Source of the DNA: Eumeta japonica
Taxonomy: Eukaryota; Arthropoda; Insecta; Lepidoptera; Psychidae
DNA: 64,000 nt
NCBI GenBank assembly: GCA_005406025.1
Contig: BGZK01000143.1
Span: 248,001-312,000, forward strand
Direction of reading: 5' to 3'
Part shown: positions 23,691 through 38,079 of the stretch, piece by piece
Layout of the letters: every line of letters starts with the position of its first letter
How positions within the stretch are numbered: position 1 is the first letter of the stretch
Notes under the pieces: generated by a model
What the model was told of the DNA's origin: nothing
Database searches by the model: none
Seen by the model: the letters and a program-made list of their open reading frames with translations, nothing else
Made by a program: the position numbers and the translations under genes

Positions 23691-26600
23691 ACAATACAAT
23701 CCAAAGAAAATAATAAAAGAAATTAGTTTTAAAATGCCTATTTTGAATATAATAATATTGGCTACACGCTACACGGCCTACATTGCTTGCGCAATTAAAA
23801 CATTGAATGTTGCTCTTAGAACCTGTTAATTGTAAACGGCAGTAAAATTTAATTTTTGTACAGTTAAAATCATGAATGCAAATAAACTGTATTGCTACAA
23901 GCCCATCGTACCTATTACTATTGAAATTCGTAGGTTAATGGAGAAAAACGCTGCCCTTAGTCTTATGGTTCTACGCCGGTGTGGCTAACATGTACTAACC
24001 ACCTACGGCAACCGCTCACCCGGTCCATTCGTATGGCAACAGAAATATATGTAAGTTGTGTATGTATACTCGGGAACAATACATCATACTTAAACCAACT
24101 TTATATTACTTATATAGAAACATAATGCAATTCACAAAAAAACAGGAAAAAGTAATTTAAAATTTCCATTTTTTCGAAACTATTCGTACATTGAATTGTA
24201 AAAGTGGTTTTAGACACTTGATTCCGTAAAAGTTATATTAAATTTTAACCCTCCCTCTCCCATGGTGACATTCTTGATATTTACACTAGACATTACTAAA
24301 ATAAAAAATAACAAATGCATTAGCAACACAATATATTAATATATTTTTAAAACAGTATTTAATTTTTTTTTCTTAATAGCTTACAATATATATAAGTCAT
24401 AAATAAAACATGGCTAATAATATATTTAGTTTAATAATAAAATATATATTTACCATGTGATACCAGAACTTGCTATATTTAATTTCTATATGTAATTACT
24501 GCAATATGTAAACACGCAGGTATCCACTACACCCAAATGACCATTACCAAACATAATCTCTCACAAGGGTTATTCCACCAATTAGACGAATTAGCATGTG
24601 CTACATCTTAGATGTTTTCAATGCTGCCTTTATAGCACATTGTATTTCAATGTGTGGTAAGGAAAATAAAATCACATTGCAACGATTAAACAACTCTAAT
24701 CATAAATTTACATATTAATACAGATGCATCTGATTGGATAATAATCCAACATACGTTCAGTGGTACTGATATGTTACATTTTTTTGTCTGTTGTACAAGT
24801 TGTCTGACGCGTTCTCGTTTACAATATTAAACTGCCTATTAAACAAAAGTATTCCTTTTAGTTCGTTTTGCGTTATATTTTACATCTGTCATATTTTTAC
24901 CTATGATAAGATACCCTCGGTGTTAATATCCGTGATTCTGAGACACTTTATGACAAACTTAATTTAATAATAAATAAATAGATAAATAATTATTCCTTTT
25001 TTTTGTAAAATGCTTTGTAAATTCAGACATAAACAGATGATGTGCCCTTCTACTTATCTTGACTGATAGAAAGTCTTAGTACATACAATTCTGCAATAAA
25101 TCTAATATAGATATAAAAAGCGTATAATATTGCACTCAGTTAAAAAAAATAAAGATTTCTCAACTTGTAAAAGATTTCATTTTATTTCATTTATGAAAAA
25201 TGTTCAAAAGCCGAGCTTTGCGTTTATTGTAAAGAGCGCTGCTGAAATTCAACTTCAATTTTTTGTAACAAGTCCGGCTAATTAGTATCTTAAAGAATTC
25301 ATATCTGCCTTTAGTCGTTTACAGCGCATATATTTATGCTTTTATTACAGCTTTTATAATGTTACTGCACATAATTATTTCTCGACTAAAGAAAAATAAT
25401 GAAAAAATCGCCTAAAATTCCGATCACACAAGTCCCCCTAGTTATAGGGATAAGATCATATGACAATAATGGAAAAACCCAACTGACGGCAAAAACCCAA
25501 AAGCTCTTTCTCGATGTAAGTTATAATTTTAAAGCGGCGCCTTAACCTTTTCAACGAGACTAATACGCCAACGAGTTTCACATGTTTACGTTGCGGTCAG
25601 ATCGTCCCACAGATTCGTATAAAAATTTTTTTTTGTTATAATATCGTTAATTTCGAATTTTTATTTGCGTTAAACATAAAAAAGGGCAATAAACATTAAT
25701 GTTACAATAATTAGAGTAAAGCCTTATCGTTCATAGGTCTGCGTCTGGAAACGAAAAATGTTGATTTGTAAATGAATGTATAATACAAATTTTGTATTTT
25801 TAAACGAATATACGATGTCGGTGGATGTCATTAGATGAATTTTGTATATCTGAGGAAAAAAAACGAAGATCATTAAAATATTACTCCTGTGGTCATCTGC
25901 CATATAAGTTTTTGTCGTTGTGTCGCTAGAATGAATTCGTTAACGTTAGTCTTGTCAATGCCTATACATCGTCAATTGAAGGTCATAAAACATATTTTTA
26001 GAATCTACATAAAGGCGAATTCACCTTCAGTAAGATTCTAAAAAAAATTCGAAAGTAAAGTATTTAATCACATTAAAATAGTTTTATCTTAATTTTATAA
26101 TCGTTTGTGAAATCATATGATAAGGCCTTGATGTTTGAGCGAGTGCCTGCTCATATCTTTATTGCTATATTTTGTTAAACGACTTTATGTATTACATTTA
26201 ATGATAACGTATACGAAATAATGTTTTTTTGTACTAAATTTTCTTGGTAGTATTTACTGTTTTAAAAATTTCATTAAAAAAGTAACACTTTTAATTATTA
26301 AATAAATCTTAGCACTGTTGCAAATTACGTTATACTGTGCTATATACGGTACCCTGAACTTGAGAGTACGATGTCCATCTAACTTAATTCACTTATAATT
26401 AAAGTTACTACTCAGTTATAAATTGACATAAACATTTTTGAAAAATGTATATTGTAAGATAGACGCGTTACTTATAGAGTAAATAAAAATTATACTTTAA
26501 AATACAAATAGAAAAAACGATAAAAATAATTTTATGAAGATATTCGATAGAACGTAAAACATTTTTTTTGTCTATGAAAAATATATGTAATAATCGACTG

Positions 26601-29600
26601 ATTGCTTACAACAATATTTGGGAAAGCAACAAATCATACGTATCGAAAAAAGTGATAGAGACGAAATTAAAGAATCAATAGTGACGAAGTATTAGCTATA
26701 CAAATATTTGTTTTACATCATTTCCTAGATGAGCCTCCTAGAGAATACGAATGAGGCCAATATAAAGAACATAAAAAATTACAAAGGTGTAGTTAAGTTT
26801 CGCTCTATAAATTTTCCGCGAAAATCAAAACAATAGCGCTGATATTTGGCCCGCACTGGAATTTTAAAGTTTTTTAAACTCCTTTTAATACAAGCTTTAT
26901 TCTGATTTGTGTTTTTTTATATTTTCATGTATATTTATGACGCTTTGGGCGGCATCTTTGTTTTTTTTTTTGGAATTTTTAAGTTAAAACATAACATAAA
27001 ATTTTGTAAATGTTCAGGAGAAAATATTTTTCTTTTACTATATTTCTAGCAATCCATCTCCAGCTCTTTACAGTGACAATCACCAAATCAACGTCCAAAC
27101 TAAACGCGTTCTCATGCAAAACTAATTGATAATTTTACACAACGCTGATTCGCAGCAACATCAATCACGCACAGGCTTTTACACAAGCCCGAAGACGTCA
27201 CGGAATGACAAACGCTGCACTACTACTACTACAGACATGCTCTATACATTGTGACCTCAACCTATGTTATCTTATTAGTAATTAGCGTTTGAAATCTGAC
27301 GGTACTTTGTAACACGATAAAGTTTCACCGGCTATCACTGTACTTAACGAGCGAAAAGATATTTTAACGTCAAACGGAAAGATATCGGAAGTAAACATCT
27401 AAGTATGACCTCAGAGCAATATCTAAGACAGCGACATGTGTCTCCTTGGCATCAATATCCAGGAGAACCGACACAAATATCAAATTATTTTAACCAGTTT
27501 CAGAGCGTCGATGTTAAGCTACATTGTTTCGCACGAGCTTATTTCCAAAGTCAACATTGTACAAATACGTGTAACGAACAACGTTATAAAACGGGAACAC
27601 CCCTGGAACAAAAATAGCTAAGTTATATAGTTTTAAACGTGAGGGTGTTCGTGTTCACTTACCGGCCCCACTCGCCTCGCGCGGCCGAGGATACCGTAAA
27701 AAGACGACGAATTACCCATTACAATTCCGCGTGTGGGTGGTGGGGATATTTCGTTAAATTACCTGCTTCTGTATTACAAACATACTCGGCAATAAGCCAC
27801 GGCATCGTTGTAGATTACCGAACATCTTTTACCCAAACCTACAATAGCAGCGCAACTACTAGACAATAAAGAAATGTGAGTATATTATATGTACTTCTTT
27901 TTGCACGACTCATAATGCGAAGCATTAAGAAGTGCTCTACGAACGAATAATTTTTTCCTCAATTTCGTAACTTTTTCATCAATAACACGATTAATAATTC
28001 ATGTAATTTTATTAACCTGTGCACTATTTGATAGATAATTTAATGAAGATTAATTCTATCACTGGTTCAAATCGATTTAACATAATACAATTAGAAAAAC
28101 TATCAAAATAGTCGAAAGAAATTTCCTGTCAATCAACACTTTTTTCGTTCCGGACACGATAGCGAGCGTAAAAATTCACTAATTTGATCCATTTTTTTTT
28201 TAATAGCTTGAGATCCACTGTCCGGAGATTGGTATTGAAAATGGTTAACTTGATTTGTGTCGTTTAATAGTTATTAACAAAAAACGAATGAACATTATGA
28301 GTCGTGCACTTTTGGATTTTCCAAATTTTTTATCATATTCACCTTGGTATGAATCTATCTCTGAGATCCTTTACAGACGACTGACAAACACGGTTACATT
28401 AAAAACTGCATAAGAATTTTCCATATTTGCATTTCATCAAATACTACTTCATAAAATCGTGTACAAATAGTTAATCTGAGCATAGTTCTTTTTTTCATAT
28501 AGCGGTTTTTCGTCGATAATTAAATAAATCAGGTATACATACAGGTAACTGTATTACATATCCTTACTAACATATCAAAATAATTTAACCCCATGGTTAT
28601 AATTTTACTACACGTTTTTCCAACGAGAATTTACAAAATAGAACTATTTCATCCATAATATTTTATTGTGATAAGATAAACTAAAATTGTATACCCTAAA
28701 AAACTGATTTGTTTTATGTTAAAAATATTTGACCAATTTTTGTTCGGGTGAAGAAGCGAAGTAATAACAGATTATGCATTAACGTCTTTAAAACAAACAC
28801 TGTATTATAAAATTTTCTTTGGCTCCTAAGAAAGTAGTTGAAATATAACTAAGTATACATTCTTGATTGACAATTATTTCATAGATAAGTTTGTTTTGAT
28901 AAGAATGGATATAAGCAATGTTTAATGAACTCAATAACAATTTATTTAAAAAGTGAATAATTTCTTCTGACGGAGGGCAGTTTCAGTCCTGAAACATGGT
29001 ATTTAAGATATCTTGTCTATTTAACCTATACATGCTTTTTGTATTAGGTGGTCACATTTTCTTCGATTAAAGCACTGAAAAAGCCATTGAATTTTATGAT
29101 TCAGTATTCGAATCAGATATTAATGATAAACGTAATACAAAGAATAATCTACTGTTTTTGATCTTATTATCATATCAAAAATATTATTATTAAATTAATA
29201 TTTTATGCTATTATTACTGCCTGCTGTTTATTACGCCTCCAATATTACCAACAAATAATCGTATTTATAGAAAAGCAGAAGAAAGTTCTCCTTTTTATGA
29301 CAATATGCTTTAAATTGAATATGTCATAGTTTTATTTACCGAGTAAATGTGTTGATCAACTAATTTTACATACATCGCACATTTTGACGCGACATTTGAA
29401 ACCTATATCTGCCATCTGATTTCTAATCAATTCCCTAAAACACCCATAACACTATCCGATAACTATTTTATTACATACCGGTACGACAGACGCACAAGTG
29501 ACGACAGACACGTTTCCACAGTAATGCGGACACAAATAATGGTCGGCTCACATCCACACGCTGACAGTGCCGGGTAATGTATTCCGCATGAGTTAATTTC

Positions 29601-32600
29601 ACCGGCGACTATTCGTAAACAGGCGTTGTCACGAGTTAATTGTGAATAGATTATCCATCAAAACCTACGTATTGTGTAGCTGTTACGTGTGACGGGAAAG
29701 GCCAAAACTGTGATAGGTACACGGTAAAAGTTCCATTGTACACCGGGGGGGCCAATGATCTTAATTAAATAACCTTGAACAAAAATTGAATAATATTTTG
29801 AACAAAATGTTGTTACGTTTCTCTAGCAAACGATTATTATTTTTTTACAATTTATTTGTAACGCCACAAAATTCGAAAAGGGATATTTGACTTTCTGTCG
29901 GTCTTTATATGCAGAAAGAATATAAGTTGGGGTTGACATGTGCAACCCAAATTAACAAATATTTGGTGATAAATATAAAATTATTTTTATATTGCCCATA
30001 AAGCCATATTCTATATAAGTAATGCACTTAAATGACCGAACAAGCCCGATTTGGAGACGAATCAATGGGGCAAACCATTTCTCCATTTATATAAAACAAT
30101 AAACGGGTTTAGCCTAAGTCAAACTAGTTGTTCTAAGTCCGCTATCAGAAACCGGTAACCGGTTCAGTCTGAAATGAACCGCCACTGTAGTCTGAAATAA
30201 TTTTATCTAATTAAGTCGTGCAACAAGTCTTCTAATTACTATCTAATAAATCTAAATGATTAAGCAAACATATATCAGTGCCCGAGTGTCTACGCAAGCA
30301 AATCTTGTGTTAAACGACCCGCGCGCGCTTCGTCACTTCTCGCTACAGCCACGCTCGTCGATTTGAACTTACACTCTTCTGTCTGTATAAATTAGCAAAA
30401 ACACCACAAGTAATACGAGACAATCTTATGGTATTACATTTCATAGAAAATAATGTTTTTTATTAGTTAGACTTAAAAACTCTTCAACAAATATAACTAT
30501 TTGTTGAATGGTTTTTAAGGCTACTTAATAAGGTATATAAGGTTGTTTTTACGACTAAATAATATTTCTTTATGAGATTTGTTGAACATCATTTTTATAT
30601 TATATTATTAGACGAAATTGATGCTTTACAAGTCTAGTTACGGCTAGGGTACATCTTACAACAATAAGTAGAACTATTTTATTTTTTGAATAACAATGGA
30701 CTGCAAAAAAAATTAAGAGTATAAACATAGTTATCCCAAATGAACTTTAAATTATGCTCCTTTTCAACTAATTTTCTTCAATTTACCTTGAAATGTAATA
30801 GTTTCTGTAGAATAGAAACTAGACTAAATTAGTTTTGGCTAGGCCATATCAGTGTATTGTACACTAAACTGATTTCTCCTATAGAGCTTAGGACGAACCG
30901 GTTAGGCCCAGACTATTCTGATTTATTTAGGAACAATTGGATTGGCTTTGACAAATCTAGTTCATCCTAAAATCGGGTTTGACCGGTAACATATATTACT
31001 ATATACATATATTACCGGTGACCATACCTAACTTAACCCAACACTGAAAAGTTATGACTCCAACGCTGTTCGAAGATTTCATACACTATAATAGTTTTTA
31101 CTTACCCTCAAATTCTTATTTTCCGAGATTTTCTCACTATGATCTCCTACGCCGTGAACCTCGATAAAAAAAACATACTTAGGTTTATAAATTATCATTT
31201 ATATATACCTCCTTAGCCTTTGAATTCAGAGTGGAACCTCCTTACCAATGAACTACTGTTAATTCTCGAGAACAAAAAAGGGCGGAGGTTAAAAATAGTA
31301 AATGCCTGTTATTACGTAAGAAATTAGTTTTTGTTTGAACTTTTTCTTAGACACACTATCAAAAAGTGTGGCGTCATTAATAATACTTGAGAGCACGTCT
31401 AAGAATTCTAGTTACGAAAATAATGTAAATCATTATTAGGTTGAAAATTGAAAGAAAATCATACGCACTTACTACATTTTTCACAATAAAAAAAAAATTG
31501 TTAGCTAACCAGAAACATAGCATAATAAACATACATTTACAGAGTCACTTCAAAAATCGTTTTATGTTTGTCCACAAGGAGCTTTCTAAACGCAATTACT
31601 GGTCGACTTTCATCAGAGCAAAAACGTAATTGAAAAATATATATCTACACTAAAAGAATAATTGCACACACGTTTACAAATTTGTTTAACCACCCGTAAA
31701 ACGTGTAAAATGAGGTCCGGGAAAGCGAAACGCAATTCAACGCGGCAAGTGCGGTCGGAATTTTTCTTAATAATGAAGGAAGTTCCCTAAAGGTAGACAT
31801 AATGGCGTAATGCATCAAGGTCTGGCTTACAAGCAAGTTAAGATCTTAGTGAACGTACATAAGGACCATTTTAAGTTTTGTATAATGTTATGAAATCCAT
31901 TGTAAAATAATTATAAAACCATTAAATGTGTCGCCTCTTTTGTTAACTCTATGTAATTTTATACGTATTCAAAACATCGATTAACCTATTTGAGATGTAT
32001 TTTAACTTGAATGTTATATACATATTCATTTTACGAAATTATTGATTACAAAATAAGAACTATATTAAACACGTGTCGAAATTGCAATTCAATAAATATT
32101 TCACTATTTCGTGGTTAACGCTTTTTTTATATCCTTTTTATTGCAATATTGTAGATCAAATCACATAGATAAAGAATATTTATTATAATATTATCTGATA
32201 TCAATCACAATTGTGGCTGACCAATTATATAAATATAACACAAATAAACGGAAACCTGTTAATTACACTGCACAGTCATTGAGTCCGTCGCAACATAAAA
32301 ATTATCTAATAGACAATACTTAGGTTATGCGCTGATAACTTAAAGTTATTAATTCAATTTTTACATATTGTTGGCGGATACGTCAATACTTAATATACGT
32401 CAATATACAAATCTTTAGGTTCTGTCTGTACGTAGAATATATTTTTCATATTTTGTGATCAACATTCGTTTTATTTTAAACATTTTTGGATGCCAGACTA
32501 TTTGTCGGTACATTTCATTCCATGTACTTTTATAACTAGCGTCTAATCCAATCTTTATAAAATTAGGGATACATTAAGAACATGTAGCTACAATGATAGG
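23691..32600. other. Long gene-poor AT-rich stretch
   Basis: No confident gene, RNA or transposon was recognised over almost 9 kb. Noted items are a possible minus-strand coding start with donor at 27663-27719 (entered separately), an imperfect ACCGGTAA...TTACCGGT palindrome at 30983-31022, and a GC-richer patch at 29490-29710. It may be intron or intergenic DNA. Confidence 0.5.
27663..27719 (-). other. Possible first coding exon with GTAAGT donor (weak)
   Basis: On the minus strand an ATG at 27719 opens a 19-codon frame, MGNSSSFYGILGRARRVGP, running straight into a perfect donor CCG|GTAAGT (27662-27657). The segment is GC-richer than its surroundings, and MGNSSS resembles an N-myristoylation start. 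No partner exon was identified, and GTAAGT occurs by chance many times in a window this size. Confidence 0.2.
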
Positions 32601-32729
32601 CTATATATTATTTCTATAAATCATTTATAGACTAAAACTGTTTCTTTATTCGTGCTAATCTCCAAAACCGCTGAAAAGATTGTAATCAAACTTTTCATGG
32701 AGTTAGATTGTCTCGTGCGTCTATAAGAA

Positions 32730-32786
32730 GTGTCCCATAAAAAGTGTCCTATCTCTATACGAGACACGATACTTTTTATAGGACAC
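32730..32786. repeat. Short imperfect hairpin
   Basis: GTGTCCCATAAAAAGTGTC pairs with a later segment that reads GTGTCCTATAAAAAGTATCG on the opposite strand, leaving a loop of about 14 bases. Confidence 0.6.
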
Positions 32787-32799
32787 GCGGATGTCAGTT

Positions 32800-33260
32800 T
32801 GGAAGGACCTAGAGTGGATACAGGGTCGTAATGAAGAGTATGGCCGAAATCGAAATTAATGGTAAGAAAGTGGAACGAAAAAATCCAGAACACCACCGCC
32901 TTCGTAACCAAGACCAATATTCGACTTGAACTCAGAATGGAGGGCAGAAGAATTTACCGACAGGTACCGCCTTCATACCGAGAACGATCCTGGCATAGAA
33001 TCTACGAATAAGATAAGATTTGGAAAAACCTAAAGCAGAAACGGTTTTGTAACCGATAGCGGGACCAATATCGGACTTAATGAAAGACAGTGTCAAAAAT
33101 ACCCATAGCCAAATTGGCTTTGTAATCGAGATCGAACCCAGCATTGGACTTAAAGCAGGGCGAGGTCCAGAGAAACTTAAAACTGAATTCGAATAGTATC
33201 GGACTTAAAACAAAATGCAGGTCGAAAAAAACTTAGAACGAAATCGGCTATATGTCTGAG
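32800..33260. repeat. Degenerate minisatellite, about 72-bp period
   Basis: Corresponding points (ACCGCCTTCGTAACC and variants) fall near 32895, 32966, 33039, 33112, 33180 and 33241. The approximate unit contains GGCTTTGTAACCGAGATCG, GGACCAATATCGGACTTAA and a stretch like GCAGGGCGAGGTCCAGA. Short minus-strand open frames here simply read the period and show repeated PVSTLGPSK / TVSALGFSK peptides; I do not regard them as genes. Confidence 0.75.
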
Positions 33261-35489
33261 ACAGACATTGCTTCAGCCTTTGAGTCGGATGGGAGACAGA
33301 AAAACTTATATTTTTTCGTTCCCCATCCTATTCAATATCGAAAAGAGAATCGAACCGAAATCAAAATCCAAAGCATGACCGGTATCGCTAATTGACCATA
33401 TAATGGGGCTTAGAATCTAAAACAGTTCTTGAATCAGAATAAACGGTGAAATTGATATTAAAACAGGTAACAGATCGAGAATACGGTTAAAAAGAAGTCG
33501 CTCAATACAAAAGATTGTGTATTCACGCGGATAGAGCCGCGAACGAAAGCCAGTTATTTATAAAAATATGAATAGTGCAAAAAAAATTATTAGAAACTAA
33601 AAAATATTTTTTTACTAACTTTATAGGCATTGATGTTTTTTGTCTACTATAATAATAATTTGGTGCGTGGTTCCCAAATAAGAAGTATATATCTCTTTAA
33701 TGGTAAGTTTTTTTAGTGTTTGGGATTTCCAAACAACACGGGTACGACATACACACCAAACAAGTTTGTTTGCCAATGTTGCCAACTATTCCACTGTACA
33801 TATATTTCCATCATTTATATTTCAGTCACTGGTCTAAATGCTATGGTTTTAGATTTCTGTTTCTACAACGTGTTCGATGCCCTGCATGGCGCTTCACTTC
33901 TTAAAATATGAGTTGTACATTTGAAGGTTACAGCTTTCTGTGCTGACGGTCTTCAAGAATAATAGCTGTGATTTGCAGAGTAATAAATAAATTGCGTGCT
34001 TTTTTCCATTTTTTACGTAAAAAAATAAAATTCAATTATTTTCTTAATTTTAATTCACATGGATTATCCATATGTATACTAAATATTTGTATTTAATTTT
34101 TCTATAACCATATACATTACGCTCTAAGTAACATAATTAGAGCGAAATTACATTTTATGTACATATTGTTAAGATTTACAATTTCCATCAACTTCATCAC
34201 ACAGATTCTATCTGAAAAAGAAACAGTTATTCAAATAGCTAATTTTAATTCCAACCGGAGGAGGATAAATAACGAAAACATTAAATTGCTATATCCGAAT
34301 TATCAATATTTTGCTATATTGCTTATTTTAATGAATAATTATATTAACATGAAACCAGATATTCTCGTTTGATCGAGTAAGTACATAATAATTATTCTCA
34401 TTAGCAAACAGAAATTTAAACTAGTTTTAGAGAAACTGGTTTTACCTGATTTTGTTAAAGACGTGTTGCAGAAAAAAAATCTACACGTTTTCGAGAATTG
34501 GTACGAATATGAATCGAGTTTTAGTAAATTATAAATTAAAAACGCTTAAATACAATCACGTCATCAACCTATCACCTTCTGTTAGATGCTAAACATAATT
34601 GAAAAATCTGAACTTCTATGTGATGAAAAAAAACTATGTGAATCTCATTTGTCAACTGAATCTATTTCATAGGCGAAAATTGACCTGAATCATCTTGGAA
34701 TTTATGGATCTAATAGAATCAACAATTGTTAATATTAATAACATATCTACATTTGTGATCTCCAAACGAGTGAATCATAAAATGAGGACAAATTGAAGTT
34801 TCGATTGCTTTATTATTTTTTTAGATGTTGGCAAAACATCAAAAAACGATTTCGAAGACTCAAACCTTCACGAACATGTAGAAAATCAAAGTAATTAAAA
34901 TAAACCAAATCGATTATACTATTACATCTCTGAAACTACAAAACAAAAGTTACGATATATAACTATAAATAAGGCGAGTATATTTCATTTACATTTTAAA
35001 ATTAACTTATATTTTTTCCGCATTTATATTAACTCGTAGGTGATAAATAACAATCTAACATTTTATTTCTGAGTAATTAATTATTAATTGTAAATAAGTA
35101 CATGAATATAATAACAATTGGAAAGAGCAAACGCATTTCTGTGATACAAGATTTCCACTTTGAATCATATTTATGTTTTATTAGACTATCCAATTAAAAG
35201 TTTAGCTTTAATATTAATGAATTACTTACTTCTTTAAAAGAATCGCCATGCAAATACTCCCAACACGTGTACATTTTCTTTTCCTAATACCCAACATAAT
35301 GAATACAACTGACACATACATTCGACAATATTAGTGGATAAACATGATATACTATAAACAAACAAAAAATGCAATTTAATTGTAAATAAAAATAATATTA
35401 ATATTATTCTAAAAACGGTTACTACGAGTTGAAAATATTCTATTAAAACCGTTTTAAAACGCTGCATTTATGATAACAGAGCTGGCTAC
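33261..35489. other. AT-rich noncoding stretch
   Basis: 33261-33500 still shows scattered GAAATCAAAATCC / GGTATCG pieces like the array before it. Beyond 33500 I see nothing to report. Confidence 0.5.
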
Positions 35490-35650
35490 CACTGAAATGG
35501 TTTCCGCGTGTCGCCGGTCACCCGGCCCCGCGTGTAGCAGCAGACGAGCGCCCGCGCCGGCCAGATTGCCTAGCTACTGGTTTCGAACATTCCCCGCTCG
35601 AGGCCGCCGCGCCGGACCGGCCGGCTTTAGGACTGCGTCGTTGGAAAATA
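35490..35650. other. GC-rich island of unknown nature
   Basis: A sharp island with runs such as GCCGCCGCGCCGGACCGGCC stands in AT-rich DNA. The plus-strand frame 35470-35694 is open but proline/arginine/alanine-rich and unrecognised. It may be a transposon fragment, exon or regulatory element. Confidence 0.3.
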
Positions 35651-35724
35651 ATAACAGTCTACACACAACATACATGAATATTAATCGCTTATAGTATCAG
35701 CATATATTATTGACGACATTGACC

Positions 35725-35800
35725 GCTTGGGTGTAGCGGTTCAGTCGTTTTCTTCACACACGTAGCTGTGTAGATTCGACTTCCAGTCGAGCGGGTCTTG
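35725..35800 (+). repeat. Possible tRNA-derived SINE head
   Basis: GTGTAGCGGTTCAGTCG (35731-35747) resembles a tRNA A box and AGATTCGACTTCC (35772-35784) a B box, about 25-40 bases apart and in the right order. It does not fold as a complete tRNA by eye. A tRNA-derived SINE is the likeliest explanation; its 3' end was not defined. Confidence 0.4.
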
Positions 35801-36049
35801 ACCCTGACTTTGATCTATCCATAGGAAGAGGCCTTTGTTTCTGGATTTCAATGGTTGTATTTCTTGTGGGTGCTACTATTGAACGCCGTTGTTGTACCTT
35901 TATAATTTCACAAATATAATTTTATACGAATATCAGAAAAATATTAATTAGAGATTTTTTTCTTTTACACATAGAACGCTATACTATATTATATTATAGG
36001 ATGCTATACTATCCCCGAACAATATATTTTTCGCTTTATTTTGATATCC

Positions 36050-36335
36050 TAACATAGGACTCGGACTCGGAATAGAAAGCGATGTGGCCGATCGTAATTA
36101 AGAGTGAGAAGAGGGTCGAAATTTAAATTGGCACAGTTCTTTCCCGGTCTCTCATCGCTCGAAATCGAGTGTAGACCCGGGATTAAAGTCAAGAGCTTGA
36201 ATCAGAATCAAGAAGCTGTCTGGTATCTAAGATCGAGATCGGGACTAGAATTGAAATTGAAAACGGGACTAGAGTTGAAATTGAATGTGGGACAGAAACT
36301 AGAACCAAGAGCGTAACCGAAATCCGGACTGAAAC
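36050..36335 (+). repeat. Degenerate GGGACTAGAATTGAAATTG repeat
   Basis: Repeated pieces include GGGACTAGAATTGAAATTG, GGGACTAGAGTTGAAATTG and GAATCAGAATCAAGAAGC. This is another member of the degenerate GGAATCG-type family, with no coding content. Confidence 0.65.
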
Positions 36336-38079
36336 TGACAATATGATTACTCGATCTAAAAGACACATTCGAAATCCACGCTGGCGAGACGATGCGTAGA
36401 CGCGTTCGCCTCGCCTACAGATTGTACACGATTGTAGTTGTAAATTATCCAAATTCTACCATTTTATGTTTGAATTGTCATGAGTTTACTATATCATTAA
36501 TAATGTATATTATATTATTATATCTTTGATGTAAACTTTTATTTTAAATATCATCACAAAATGTATTACATACATATAAATAAACGTTCATAAACTTTAA
36601 GGTATTAAAATATGCAAACTTCAATTACGTATGTTTTTCATCATTTAATTATTATTGTATATATGTAGAAAATAAAGAAGATATATATGATAATACATTT
36701 CTATTTGTAGTGTACCTGAATTGTAATATCAAATTTGTTAGTTAACTGCACATAACCATGAAAAAAACCATGTTAAATAAATACCTTGTAATAATAGAGA
36801 TCGACTTAGAGAACAAAAATTATTAATTTAGTGCGTATGCGCATGACCCTTTTCTTCGATTCACGTTTTCAATTTTTCGCCAAAGGTGCCTGTAAAACCT
36901 TCATTACATAAAAAAAATATTTTCTTGTATTGTTGTACATTTTAGAAAATGCCGTCAAAAGACGTTCGAACAATCTGAAATCTGTAACTTCTAAAGAATA
37001 CGGATAGATAACTTTTTCAATCTTATATATAAATATTTTTTTTAATATTAGGCGTTACCCGATTACCGATTATGAATTATGAAAGTGAATAAAAGAAATT
37101 GTGAAGGATGTGTGGAAATCAAAAAAAATAACCCTAAGTCATCTTCAAACGATTCCGCATGGACTGGTCAAAATTCCATACCGATACGTTCAGTGGTATG
37201 AATAAGATTCGGGAAAAGAAAAGACGTTTTCATTTTATACATATAACACCGGCCAACTGAACGTGTGGCGTCTTTAAACTTTGTCGTGGGAAAATTATAA
37301 CTTCCCACGGCAAAAGTTACTTGAGTTCATTTAGAACAATAAATAATTTTTATGTCATATAGTTCTAGTTATTATTAAAAATCAATAATATGACAACAAT
37401 GTCATTGGTTTATAACCTTAAAATAGTATATTTTAATTACCTTTATTGTTAATTACCTTAAAATTCCACTAAATGGCGCTAAATGAAGCACGCTTACAAT
37501 TTTTTTAATCTACCTTTTCTATACAATACATCTATATAGATAAACATTAAAAAACAATACTTTAACAGACTAAAAATTTACATAGAAATCGTTAAGGCCG
37601 TTTACGAGACACCCATGTACGTAAATATATATAATAAAAGAGTAATATCCGGTGCATCTCTACATTGAAGGTATGTGTGAAAATGGGGAAGGTAAATTAA
37701 GAGAAAACAACGGGTTTGAATTTTTTGTTTATGTGTGTGTCTGTTCACATATTTCTTCGAAATGACTAAACGGATTTTAATATGGGTTTTCACGGATAGA
37801 TAGAGCTTTGTTTATTGCAGAATACAAGCTTCTCTCGCCAGTTTATAAGCAAATCCCGAATTAGTTCGACATATATCTTATGAATGTATACTTTCATACG
37901 AAGATATTTTATGCGAGTCCAATCGTACACGATGTTCAAAAAAAAAACAGTTTTCGTTATATTATACCGTTAACAAGATAGATCTAATTAATCCAATTTT
38001 CTTGTATACCGGAACGTATTTAGCCAACGAGAAACAATTAATTTTAATATAAAACTCGAGTACGTTATTACATCGGCTT
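36336..38079. other. AT-rich noncoding stretch
   Basis: No gene recognised. 37735-37815 contains ACTAAACGGATTTTAATATG and GTTTTCACGGATAGATAGAG, which I recall as part of an interspersed lepidopteran repeat. The other stretches show nothing. Confidence 0.5.

Noticed and set aside
36189..36452. 87-codon minus-strand frame rich in Ser, Ile, Val
   Set aside because: It is a reading of the degenerate GGGACTAGAATTG repeat.
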